A stretch of 8,083 nt of DNA from Chloroflexota bacterium (GCA_022707725.1 JAKJAB010000139.1:409-8491), one strand, 5' to 3'. Positions 1 to 6,123 are shown, counted from the stretch's first letter. Notes: generated from the letters alone by a model not told the origin. Program-made: numbers and translations.

Positions 1-308
1 CGCTCGTCCTCGATCCCGACCTGGCGCTGATGGACGAACCGTTCTCCGCGCTGGACGCCCCCACCCGCGAAGGCTTGCAGGCGCTCATGTTGTCGTTATG
101 CGAAGAGGTAGGTGTGACCGTTGTGCTCGTCACGCACAACATCGAAGAGGCAGCTTTTGTGGGGCAGAGAGTTTTGTTGTTGAGCAAACCACCGAACCGG
201 GAGACCAACGTTTTGGAGAACACGCATAATGCACAAGCCGAGTATCGTAATTCCACGGCGTATCAGAATGTATGTTCAATGTTGCGCATCCAAATTGGTG
301 AACGATGA
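1..308 (+). CDS. ABC transporter ATP-binding protein, NitT/TauT (SsuB/TauB-like) family, C-terminal part
   Basis: This is the C-terminal third of an ABC ATPase whose start lies left of the window; the first whole codon is at position 3. The visible part contains a Walker B segment (LALMDEP, E being the catalytic glutamate), the D-loop SALD and the H-loop histidine in VTHNIEEA. This spacing and the DEPFSALDAPTR wording are typical of the nitrate/sulfonate/taurine uptake family, where the ATPase energises a permease of the type found at 904-1659. The Walker A and signature motifs are outside the window. The gene would act as a dimer on the cytoplasmic face of the membrane. A toxin-antitoxin pair separates it from the permease, although such pairs are usually adjacent. 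The substrate cannot be told from the ATPase. The stop codon is TGA at 306-308. The family call is secure; the substrate is unknown. Confidence 0.93.
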   Translation, partial: LVLDPDLALMDEPFSALDAPTREGLQALMLSLCEEVGVTVVLVTHNIEEAAFVGQRVLLLSKPPNRETNVLENTHNAQAEYRNSTAYQNVCSMLRIQIGER

Positions 309-309
309 G

Positions 310-360
310 GAAAACACTGTTTTCTGAAGTATTCTGAAGTATGATGAAGTGAGAATAAGT
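310..360. repeat. Palindrome plus 10-bp periodic repeats upstream of the toxin-antitoxin genes
   Basis: The 103-nt gap between the ATPase stop and the antitoxin start carries two kinds of structure. Positions 310-324 form a perfect inverted repeat, GAAAAC-ACT-GTTTTC. From 321 to 360 a 10-bp unit recurs about four times with decay: two units ending TTCTGAAGT, then ATGATGAAGT, then GAGAATAAGT. A period near one DNA turn would put the repeated face on one side of the helix. Type II antitoxins usually repress their own promoter, so this is a candidate operator, but that role is inferred. A weak -10-like TATGAT lies at 340-345 with no convincing -35. Confidence 0.5.
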
Positions 361-411
361 TCTGTATAGGCCAATCCGCATGACAAAATAGCTTTAGAAA
401 GGTGAATTTTG

Positions 412-636
412 ATGACGCTTGCATTCGAACAAATCGTTGATACTGTGATGCAACTCCCGCCCGAACAACAGGATATACTTGCCGATCTCCTGAGAGGATG
501 GCGCATCGAAGCGCGCCGCCGCGAAATTGCACGGGATGCCAATGACTCCCTGAACGCATATCGGGCCGGGAAATTCAAAGCACAGTCCGCATCAACGATC
601 ATCAACCAACTCCATGAGTCCGCTGAGGACAAATGA
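412..636 (+). CDS. Small antitoxin of a type II toxin-antitoxin pair (partner of YafQ/RelE-like toxin)
   Basis: A 74-residue, mostly helical, charged protein. ATG at 412 is preferred because AGAAAGGTGA (396-405) gives a good ribosome binding site 6 nt upstream; the TTG just before it (409) adds one residue and is less likely. The N-terminal part has an amphipathic helix around LPPEQQDILADLL, followed by an Arg/Ala-rich helix (WRIEARRREIARDAN) and a C-terminal stretch that could bind the toxin. Proteins of this build (N-terminal LPP-E-Q segment, about 70-80 residues) are commonly found just before RelE/YafQ-type toxins in cyanobacteria and Chloroflexota. The TGA stop overlaps the toxin ATG in an ATGA arrangement, which couples their translation. 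It would neutralise the toxin and perhaps repress the operon. No clear DNA-binding fold (ribbon-helix-helix or HTH) can be seen. The assignment rests mainly on gene order and size. Confidence 0.8.
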   Translation: MTLAFEQIVDTVMQLPPEQQDILADLLRGWRIEARRREIARDANDSLNAYRAGKFKAQSASTIINQLHESAEDK

Positions 637-920
637 GACGGGAGCTGGTTTCAACGACTAAATTTGAACGCGCATATCGAAAGTTTGTGCGCCGCGACCG
701 GCGACTGCAAAAACGGATTGATGAAGTTATGCGCCAAATGGAAGAGGATGTTTTTGCTACATCCCTGGGAACACATAAGTTGAGTAGCATATTGGCAGGC
801 TTCCGCGCGTGCGTATGCGGTTATGATTGTCGCATTGTGTTCGCACTGGAACATGATCCAGATACTGGCGATGAAGTGATTGTGTTGCTCGATATTGGCT
901 CGCATGACGAAGTCTACTAG
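633..920 (+). CDS. YafQ/RelE-family mRNA interferase toxin
   Basis: A 95-residue basic protein of normal size for RelE-superfamily toxins, which cleave mRNA at the ribosome. The order of features fits: an N-terminal helical pair rich in Lys/Arg (FERAYRKFVRRDRRLQKRIDEV), the segment THKLSSILAGFRA, the strand DCRIVFALE, and the hallmark ending IGSHDEVY. From memory of the family, H48, D65 and H91 fall near the YafQ catalytic positions (H50, D67, H87); the YafQ H63 position seems not to be histidine here, so activity is likely but untested. It starts at ATG 633 with GAGGA at 625-629, and overlaps the antitoxin by 4 nt. Its last 17 nt overlap the permease start. The region is more AT-rich than the permease, UbiD and SpeE-like genes, consistent with horizontal arrival. 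Family assignment is strong. Confidence 0.9.
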   Translation: MRRELVSTTKFERAYRKFVRRDRRLQKRIDEVMRQMEEDVFATSLGTHKLSSILAGFRACVCGYDCRIVFALEHDPDTGDEVIVLLDIGSHDEVY

Positions 921-1659
921 CACGCTCCATATCATCTACGCAACCCTCATTTTATTAATCCTTTGGGAAAGCGTCGCCTTCGTCATTCAAAGACCCATTC
1001 TACCAGCGCCTCATATCGTGGCGGGTATTTTCCTCCGTGACTTGCCCCATAACCTGGGCCGCCACGCGCTCGTCAGCCTGTACCGTGTGACGGCGAGCAT
1101 TGCTCTGGCGATTGCGCTGGCGACGCCGGCAGGGCTGGTGTTGGGCCAGAGCGCGAGGCTCAACCGCATCCTCGCGCCGTTCGTCTATCTGCTGTTCCCG
1201 ATTCCCAAAGTGGTGCTCGCCCCGATTGTGCTGCTGTTTTTGGGCGTCGGCGACTTCCCCAAGATCGTCATTATCACGATGATTTTATTCTTCCAAATCC
1301 TGGTGCTCGTGCGCGACGCTGCCGCCGCGATCCGCCCGGAACTGCTGCTGAGTGTGCGCAGCCTGGGCGCGGGCCGGCGCGCGCTGTTCCGGTTCGTCTA
1401 CCTACCGGCGAGCATCCCGGCAATCCTCACCGCCGTGCGGCAGTCGATTGGCACCGCCGTCGCCGTGCTGTACATCGCCGAACTATTTGCCACCCGCTAC
1501 GGATTGGGGTACTATATCTATTACCAGGGCAGCACGCTCTTCGACTATCCGAAAATGTACGCGGGGATCGTCGCCATGAGCCTGCTCGGATTGGGGATGT
1601 ATTTTGGGGTAGATACGGTAGAACGGCGGGTGTGTAGGTGGGTAGACGGTAGACAGTAG
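904..1659 (+). CDS. ABC transporter permease, NitT/TauT (SsuC-like) family
   Basis: A 251-residue inner-membrane permease of full family length. Hydrophobic segments lie near residues 8-28, 62-82, 88-112, 120-137, 180-196 and 218-236. The cytoplasmic EAA loop that docks on the ATPase spans about residues 138-172 (DAAAAIRPELLLSVRSLGAG followed by FVYLPASIPAIL). The N-terminal RPILPAPHIV and the SLYRV segment are also typical. ATG 904 was chosen because it places the first membrane helix at the normal position; TTG codons at 880 and 895 would add residues read from inside the toxin gene. No ribosome binding site is evident, so translation probably depends on ribosomes that finish the toxin at 918-920. 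The first codons (MTKSTS) are read from the toxin's 3' end. The C-terminus (RWVDGRQ) and TAG stop come from a heptad repeat. The substrate is unknown. Confidence 0.92.
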   Translation: MTKSTSTLHIIYATLILLILWESVAFVIQRPILPAPHIVAGIFLRDLPHNLGRHALVSLYRVTASIALAIALATPAGLVLGQSARLNRILAPFVYLLFPIPKVVLAPIVLLFLGVGDFPKIVIITMILFFQILVLVRDAAAAIRPELLLSVRSLGAGRRALFRFVYLPASIPAILTAVRQSIGTAVAVLYIAELFATRYGLGYYIYYQGSTLFDYPKMYAGIVAMSLLGLGMYFGVDTVERRVCRWVDGRQ

Positions 1660-1675
1660 ACGGTAGACGGGGGAC
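1641..1675 (+). repeat. Heptad tandem repeat GGTAGAC, five degenerate units
   Basis: Five consecutive 7-bp units are visible: GGTAGAC, GGTAGAC, AGTAGAC, GGTAGAC, GGGGGAC. They cover the last codons and stop of the permease and run into the gap before the UbiD gene. A matching repeat in the opposite direction lies at 3155-3190, on the other side of the UbiD gene. Heptads of this kind are dispersed in some bacterial genomes. No function is known here, though they supply the permease C-terminus and its stop codon. Confidence 0.9.
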
Positions 1676-1685
1676 GAATTCGCTC

Positions 1686-1700
1686 AAGGTCGATACATTG
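1686..1700 (+). promoter_or_regulatory. Ribosome binding site setting the TTG start of the UbiD-family gene
   Basis: AAGG at 1686-1689 lies 8 nt before the TTG at 1698. No ATG or GTG occurs between the in-frame stop at 1650-1652 and this TTG, and the protein from here (RDFVRVLEGRRELVRV) aligns with the usual UbiD N-terminus. TTG is therefore the best start. Confidence 0.65.
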
Positions 1701-3152
1701 CGGGATTTTGTGCGGGTGCTGGAGGGGCGCAGGGAATTGGTGCGGGTGACAACGCCGGTTTCGGCGGCGCTGGAGATCACCGAGATTGTGGAGCGGGTGA
1801 GCAAGGGGCCGGCAGAACGCAACAAGGCGCTGCTCTTCGAGAACGTGACCGGTTATGAAATGCCGGTGTTGATCAATATGTTCGGCAGTGCGGAGCGGAT
1901 GGCGTGGGCGCTGCACGTGGATGCGCTGGACGACCTCACCCGCAATCTGGGAAAACTGATTGACTTGCGACTACCGCAGAACGCGGGCGCGGCGGTGGGA
2001 CGCGGTGTGGGCCTGCTCAACGCACTGCGCGCCGCCGGGATCAAGCCGCGCAAGGTCAAAAACGCGCCAGTGCAGGAGATCGTCGAGACGGAAAACCCTT
2101 CGTTGGACGACCTGCCCATCCTCACGTGCTGGCCCAACGACGGCGGGCCGTTTGTCACGCTGCCACAGGTCGTGACGCGCGATCCGGTCAAGGGCGTGCG
2201 CAACGTGGGGATGTATCGCCTGCAGAAGGTCGATAGCCGCACGCTGCTCGTCCACTGGCAACGGCACAAGGGCGGCGCGGAACACGAGCGCGTCGCCAAA
2301 GCGTTGGGGAAGCGCGTTCCCGTCGCGGTGGCGCTCGGCGGCGATCCGGCGTGCATCTGGGCCGCGTCCGCGCCGCTGCCGCCCGACATCGACGAGTACC
2401 TGCTCGCGGGCTGGCTGCGCGGGAAGCCCGTGGAGCTGGTGGACTGCGTCACGCAGCCGCTCTCCGTGCCCGCCGAGGCCGAGGTCATCATCGAAGGCTA
2501 CGTCGATCCCAACGACCGCCGCCCCGAAGGCCCGTTCGGCGACCACACGGGCTATTACACGCCCGTGGAGCCGTTCCCCGCACTGCACGTCACCGCCGTC
2601 ACCCGGCGGCGCGATCCGATCTATCCCGCCACCGTCGTCGGTATCCCACCGGCGGAGGATTACTGGATGGGCAAGGCCACCGAGCGGCTGTTCCTGCCGC
2701 TGCTGCGCCTGTTCTTGCCGGAGATCGTGGATTTTGCAATGCCGGCACCGGGCGTCTTCCACAACCTGGTGCTGGTAAGCATCCGCAAACGCTTTCCGGG
2801 CCACGCGCGCAAGGTAATGCACGGCCTGTGGGGGCTGGCGCTGCTCAGTCTGGCGAAAGCTGTCGTCATCGTGGATGAGTGGGTAGACGTGCAAGACGCG
2901 AACGTCGTCGCGTGGCAGGCGTTGGGCAACGTGGATTGGTCGCGGGACGTCGTCATCAGTGACGGGCCGACCGACCAGCTAGACCACGCCTCGTACCATA
3001 ACGCCTTCGGCGGCAAAATCGGCATCGACGCCACCGCCAAATGGCCCGAAGAAGGCTACACCCGCACATGGCCGGAAGTCGTGCGGATGTCGCCCGAAGT
3101 CCAAGCGCGCATCGACGCCCTCTGGAAAGACTTAGGACTCAACCATGACTGA
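1698..3152 (+). CDS. UbiD-family (prenylated-FMN-dependent) decarboxylase
   Basis: A 484-residue protein of standard UbiD length. UbiD enzymes reversibly decarboxylate aromatic or alpha,beta-unsaturated acids using prenylated FMN made by UbiX (no ubiX in this window). The N-terminus RDFVRVLEGRRELVRV and ALLFENVTGYEMPVL are family hallmarks. Expected cofactor and metal positions are present: N169 and R174 in NVGMYRLQ, H190 in HWQRHKGG, and E233 in DEYLLAGWLRGKP. The catalytic segment EGPFGDHTGYYTP supplies E277 and D282, matching the Arg-Glu-Glu/Asp triad known from Fdc1 and UbiD. The C-terminus (WPEEGYTRTWPEVVRM) is also typical. It follows the permease by 38 nt and overlaps the next gene by 8 nt. 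It could serve ubiquinone/menaquinone synthesis or breakdown of the transported acid; transporter linkage favours the latter. The family is certain; the substrate is not known. Confidence 0.95.
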   Translation: MRDFVRVLEGRRELVRVTTPVSAALEITEIVERVSKGPAERNKALLFENVTGYEMPVLINMFGSAERMAWALHVDALDDLTRNLGKLIDLRLPQNAGAAVGRGVGLLNALRAAGIKPRKVKNAPVQEIVETENPSLDDLPILTCWPNDGGPFVTLPQVVTRDPVKGVRNVGMYRLQKVDSRTLLVHWQRHKGGAEHERVAKALGKRVPVAVALGGDPACIWAASAPLPPDIDEYLLAGWLRGKPVELVDCVTQPLSVPAEAEVIIEGYVDPNDRRPEGPFGDHTGYYTPVEPFPALHVTAVTRRRDPIYPATVVGIPPAEDYWMGKATERLFLPLLRLFLPEIVDFAMPAPGVFHNLVLVSIRKRFPGHARKVMHGLWGLALLSLAKAVVIVDEWVDVQDANVVAWQALGNVDWSRDVVISDGPTDQLDHASYHNAFGGKIGIDATAKWPEEGYTRTWPEVVRMSPEVQARIDALWKDLGLNHD

Positions 3153-4713
3153 ATCCCCCCCCGTCTACCGTCTACCGTCTGCTGTCTACCTCCGCCTCAC
3201 CGCCTTCACCGGCGGCCTCGTCTCCCTCGCGCTGGAACTGGCGGCGGGACGGTTGCTGGCCCCGGCGTTCGGCACGACTGAACTGGTTTGGTCGGCCATC
3301 ATCGGGCTGATTTTGCTGTACCTTGCGGTGGGCTACGCACTCGGTGGGCGCTGGGCCGACCGCTCGCCCCACCCCGCGACGCTCTACACGATCCTGACGG
3401 CGGCGGGACTGACCATTGCCGCAATCCCGCTGCTATCGCGCCCGATGTTGCGGCTGGCCGCGCAAGGGATGATGGCGTGGAGCCTGCCGCAGATCGCGGG
3501 GCCGTTCGTCTTCGTGCTGGTGCTGTTCGTCGCGCCGGTGACGTTGCTGGCGTGTGTGTCGCCGTTCGTCATCCGCCTTTCGGTGACGGACGTGACGGCT
3601 TCTGGCGGCGCGGCGGGACAGATTTACGCCGTTTCGACGCTCGGCAGCTTCATCGGCACGTTTCTGCCCAATCTGGTGTTGGTCCCCAACCTGGGCACGT
3701 ACCGCACGTTCGTCCTGCTGGCGATGATCGCCGCGGCGACGGGGCTGTGGGGGCTGTGGCGCTTCAACCGCCGCCGCTTCTGGGCGCTGGCGTGGACGGC
3801 GCTGCTGCTCGTCGCCCTCTTCATCCGCAAACCGGGCGTCATCAAGCCAGAAACGGGCCTCATCCACGAAGAGGAATCCGTCTACAACTTCATCCAGGTG
3901 GTGGAAAACACGGACGGTTCGCGCTACCTTTTGTTGAACGAGGGTCAGGGCATCCATTCGGTTTACTTGCCCGGCGACGACATCCTCACCGGCGGGCCGT
4001 GGGACTATTACCTCATCGCGCCGTATTTCAACGCCCCGCCCCACCCGCCGGGCGACGTCGGCAGCCTGCTCGTCATCGGGCTGGCGGCCGGGACGACGCC
4101 ATCGCAGTACACGGCGGTCTACGGGGCGCTGCCAATTGACGGCGTGGAAATCGATCCGGCCATCATCCAGGTGGGGCGGGATTACTTTGCGATGACGCAG
4201 CCGAATCTCACGGCGTATGCCGCCGACGGGCGCGCCTTCCTCGCGCAAACGGCGCGCCGGTACGACGTGATCGCCGTGGATGCGTACCGGCTGCCCTACA
4301 TCCCCTGGCACCTGACGACGGTGGAGTTTTTTGCGGAAGCGCGGGCGCGGCTCACGGAAAAGGGCGTGGTCGCCATCAACGTGGGACACACGCTCGGCGC
4401 GGGAGGCGGCGACTGGCGGCTGGTCGAAGCGATGGTCGCCACGATGCGGCAGGTTTACCCGTCAGTCCACGTAATCGAAGTCCCCGACAGTTTCAACGCC
4501 ATTGTCGTCGCCACGGCAAAGCCGACGACAGCGCAAAATCTGGCGGACAATCTCCCGCTGCTGGCGGACGCGCGCCTGCGCACGGTGGCCAAGTGGGCGC
4601 TCGCCAACCTGCGAACGGTCGCGCCGGGCGGCCTGGTTTTCACAGACGACCGCGCACCCGTCGAACAACTGACGCACGATCTCGCGCTACGCTACGTCCT
4701 CGGGGAACAGTGA
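3145..4713 (+). CDS. Membrane-anchored spermidine-synthase-like protein (fused MFS/spermidine synthase type)
   Basis: A 522-residue two-part protein. Residues about 14-228 hold roughly seven hydrophobic segments, starting LTAFTGGLVSLALELAAGRL. Residues about 235-515 form a Rossmann methyltransferase-like domain related to SpeE: ESVYN (244-248), LNEGQGIHSVY (264-274), the nucleotide-binding loop LLVIGLAAGTTPSQ (308-321), VEIDP (334-338), AADGRAFL and VDAYRLPYIPWHLTTVEFF (378-396). The catalytic Asp of SpeE corresponds to D379, but the usual D-S-S-D-P and D-E-x-x-Y-H-E motifs are changed, so true spermidine synthesis is doubtful; methyl or aminopropyl transfer to another substrate is possible. 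ATG 3145 has AGGA at 3134-3137 and overlaps the UbiD stop. Codons 4-15 are built of a C8 tract and heptad repeats (PPVYRLPSAVY), an unusual N-terminus. Domain architecture is clear; reaction unknown. Confidence 0.88.
   Translation: MTESPPVYRLPSAVYLRLTAFTGGLVSLALELAAGRLLAPAFGTTELVWSAIIGLILLYLAVGYALGGRWADRSPHPATLYTILTAAGLTIAAIPLLSRPMLRLAAQGMMAWSLPQIAGPFVFVLVLFVAPVTLLACVSPFVIRLSVTDVTASGGAAGQIYAVSTLGSFIGTFLPNLVLVPNLGTYRTFVLLAMIAAATGLWGLWRFNRRRFWALAWTALLLVALFIRKPGVIKPETGLIHEEESVYNFIQVVENTDGSRYLLLNEGQGIHSVYLPGDDILTGGPWDYYLIAPYFNAPPHPPGDVGSLLVIGLAAGTTPSQYTAVYGALPIDGVEIDPAIIQVGRDYFAMTQPNLTAYAADGRAFLAQTARRYDVIAVDAYRLPYIPWHLTTVEFFAEARARLTEKGVVAINVGHTLGAGGGDWRLVEAMVATMRQVYPSVHVIEVPDSFNAIVVATAKPTTAQNLADNLPLLADARLRTVAKWALANLRTVAPGGLVFTDDRAPVEQLTHDLALRYVLGEQ
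3155..3190 (-). repeat. Heptad repeat in inverted orientation, with C8 tract
   Basis: On the + strand a run of eight C (3155-3162) is followed by GTCTACC, GTCTACC, GTCTGCT, GTCTACC (3163-3190). Read on the - strand this matches the repeat at 1641-1675 at about 30 of 35 positions. It lies inside the first codons of the membrane spermidine-synthase-like gene and encodes PPVYRLPSAVY. Together the two repeats enclose the UbiD gene as an inverted pair. Confidence 0.88.
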
Positions 4714-4741
4714 TTGACTAACTCGCGGCTATCTTTATAAT
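4714..4741 (+). promoter_or_regulatory. Sigma-70-like promoter for the DUF3048 lipoprotein gene
   Basis: TTGACT (4714-4719) and a perfect TATAAT (4736-4741) are separated by 16 nt. The -35 box begins directly after the stop codon of the preceding gene. The last four bases of the -10 box are part of the 9-bp direct repeat that borders the MITE-like element, so the element now separates this promoter from the gene it should serve. Confidence 0.72.
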
Positions 4742-4863
4742 GATGGGGGTGTGTTTCAAATGAGTTGAAAATCCAGGGCTGGCGCGGTCAGAGACCGGCC
4801 AGAGCATGCTGGGGCCGGTCTCTGACTGCGCCTCCACTGAAATGAAACACATCCTAATGATGG
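4738..4863. mobile_element. MITE-like element (108 bp) with 9-bp target duplication
   Basis: The element proper is 4747-4854. Its ends form a 12-bp terminal inverted repeat, GGGTGTGTTTCA at 4747-4758 and TGAAACACATCC at 4843-4854, matching at 11 of 12 positions. It is bordered by a perfect 9-bp direct repeat, TAATGATGG, at 4738-4746 and 4855-4863, the signature of a transposition event. It is too short to code for a transposase, so it must have moved using an enzyme encoded elsewhere. The interior folds into a long stem. A third copy of its end lies at 6249-6260. The insertion sequence family cannot be named from the ends alone. Confidence 0.85.
4781..4832. repeat. 20-bp inverted repeat (stem-loop) inside the MITE-like element
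   Basis: Arms 4781-4800 and 4813-4832 pair over 20 bp with a single G-T wobble (4786/4827); 14 bp next to the loop (GTCAGAGACCGGCC) pair perfectly. The 12-nt loop itself contains the palindrome AGCATGCT (4803-4810). Transcribed from the upstream promoter, it would form a very stable hairpin in the 5' leader of the lipoprotein mRNA. No T-run follows it, so it is not a classic intrinsic terminator. Confidence 0.88.
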
Positions 4864-4884
4864 TCATAACCTCAGAGATCACAT

Positions 4885-4898
4885 GGAGGGGTCCAATG
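4885..4898 (+). promoter_or_regulatory. Strong ribosome binding site fixing the lipoprotein start
   Basis: GGAGGGG (4885-4891) lies just before ATG 4896. It decides between this start and an in-frame ATG at 4806, which lies in the loop of the MITE hairpin and would bury the signal peptide 30 residues inside the protein. Confidence 0.85.
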
Positions 4899-6122
4899 CA
4901 CAAGAGAACACGTTTTTTAGGATTACTCGGCATCGTTGCGCTGCTGATTGTCGGATGCAGCACTCCCCCCCCGCCGGAAGCAACGGCCACGCCGACGCGC
5001 ACGCCCCCACCGCAGGAGACGGCAGTGGCAGCGCCTGCTCCCACGTCCACGCCGACGCTCCTTCCGGCTACGCCAACAGAGACCGCTCCGCCCACGCCGG
5101 CCGTGGCTGAAGCGACCCCGCTTCCACTGGACGTCAATCCATTCACCGGGGAGAAAATGGAGAGTGCCGAGGTCTTGAATCGCATCCCGATTGCGATAAA
5201 GGTGGCTAATGACTCAGGAGCGCGTCCCCAGTCAGGCCTTAACTCGGCGGATTTGGTGTTCGAGCACTTTGCAGAAGGCGGCATCACCCGCTTCACCACC
5301 GTTTTCTATGGCAAGGAACCGGAACAGGTCGGCCCGGTACGCAGCGGGCGGCTGATCGATTTGGAGCTTCCAGCGATGTACGGTGCGTTTTTCGGCTATT
5401 CTGGGTCTAGCATGGGAGTCAAAGAGCGCATTCGTAACTCGGATTTGTTCCCTACCTACATTGCTTCGCCGGATTTTGGTGCAGGGCAGACATATTTTTA
5501 TCGCGTGCCACGAGAAGGCAAACTGTGGGAGCACACATTGTTCACCAACCCCGCGGTACTACGCCAGCTCGCCGACGAGCGCGAAATCAACAAACGACCA
5601 GAGTTCCCCAGGTTGATGACATTCAGTGAGACGCCGCTTGAAGGAGGAACGCCGATCGACTACTTTGATATAAACTATAATAGTTCAGGCAAAGCGGAGT
5701 GGACTTACGATCCAGCTTCCGGGTACTGGCAGCGCGCCACCTCCGGAGTAACGCAGAAGGATGCTCTCACAAGCGAAACCTTGACCGCGGCCAATGTCAT
5801 CATCGTCTACGCACACCACGTCGAAACCGATTTCTGGGAAGAGATGATCGGAAATACAAGCAACTGGAAACACTCTATCGAAATTCAAGTCTGGGGCACC
5901 GGCCCGACGCTCGTCTTCCGCGACGGCGTGATGCAAAACGGCTATTGGGAACGCCACGAGCGCAATCACATGCTCACGTTCTGGGTGGCTGAGGGGCATC
6001 CGATTCCCTTGAAGGTCGGCAACACCTGGCTCCAGATGGTACCGCTGGGCACGACCTCGGAGGAGATCAAGGAGGGGCAACTGCACTTCACGCCCACGGG
6101 CGTCGTGCCGTTCGGTCGATAG
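4896..6122 (+). CDS. DUF3048 (YerB-like) lipoprotein
   Basis: A 408-residue exported lipoprotein. Residues 1-21 form a signal peptide: basic start MHKRTR, hydrophobic core FLGLLGIVALLIVG, then lipobox cysteine C21. A Pro/Thr/Ala-rich low-complexity linker (about 23-80) would span the envelope. The globular part starts at NPFTGEKM (81-88) and carries family hallmarks: ARPQSGL (109-115), EGGITRF (127-133) and GPVRSGR (146-152), followed by SGSS, the segment around YFYR and a C-terminal beta-rich half ending VGNTWLQMVPLG. This order matches DUF3048, represented by Bacillus YerB, whose biochemical role is not established. The linker begins with a C8 tract (4965-4972), prone to slippage. The gene has its own promoter, now separated by a MITE-like insertion, and is followed at once by the tRNA promoter. 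Family call is strong; function unknown. Confidence 0.92.
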   Translation: MHKRTRFLGLLGIVALLIVGCSTPPPPEATATPTRTPPPQETAVAAPAPTSTPTLLPATPTETAPPTPAVAEATPLPLDVNPFTGEKMESAEVLNRIPIAIKVANDSGARPQSGLNSADLVFEHFAEGGITRFTTVFYGKEPEQVGPVRSGRLIDLELPAMYGAFFGYSGSSMGVKERIRNSDLFPTYIASPDFGAGQTYFYRVPREGKLWEHTLFTNPAVLRQLADEREINKRPEFPRLMTFSETPLEGGTPIDYFDINYNSSGKAEWTYDPASGYWQRATSGVTQKDALTSETLTAANVIIVYAHHVETDFWEEMIGNTSNWKHSIEIQVWGTGPTLVFRDGVMQNGYWERHERNHMLTFWVAEGHPIPLKVGNTWLQMVPLGTTSEEIKEGQLHFTPTGVVPFGR

Positions 6123-6123
6123 C

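Noticed and set aside
1641..1675. CRISPR-like array
   Set aside because: Units are 7 bp, directly adjacent and without spacers; this is a simple heptad tandem repeat.
1971..2894. 307-codon - strand open frame within the UbiD gene
   Set aside because: The + strand frame carries all UbiD hallmarks; the antisense product is His/Arg/Ala-rich with no recognisable domain.
3433..4389. 318-codon - strand open frame within the spermidine-synthase-like gene
   Set aside because: Antisense shadow in GC-rich DNA; composition dominated by Arg, no known motif.
4781..4832. Strong hairpin as an intrinsic terminator of the upstream operon
   Set aside because: No T-run follows the stem, and the hairpin belongs to a mobile element with target duplication. 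It may still slow polymerase, but a terminator call is not supported.
4806..4895. N-terminal extension of the lipoprotein starting at ATG 4806
   Set aside because: It starts in the loop of the MITE hairpin, has no ribosome binding site and would place the signal peptide internally. ATG 4896 has GGAGGGG upstream.
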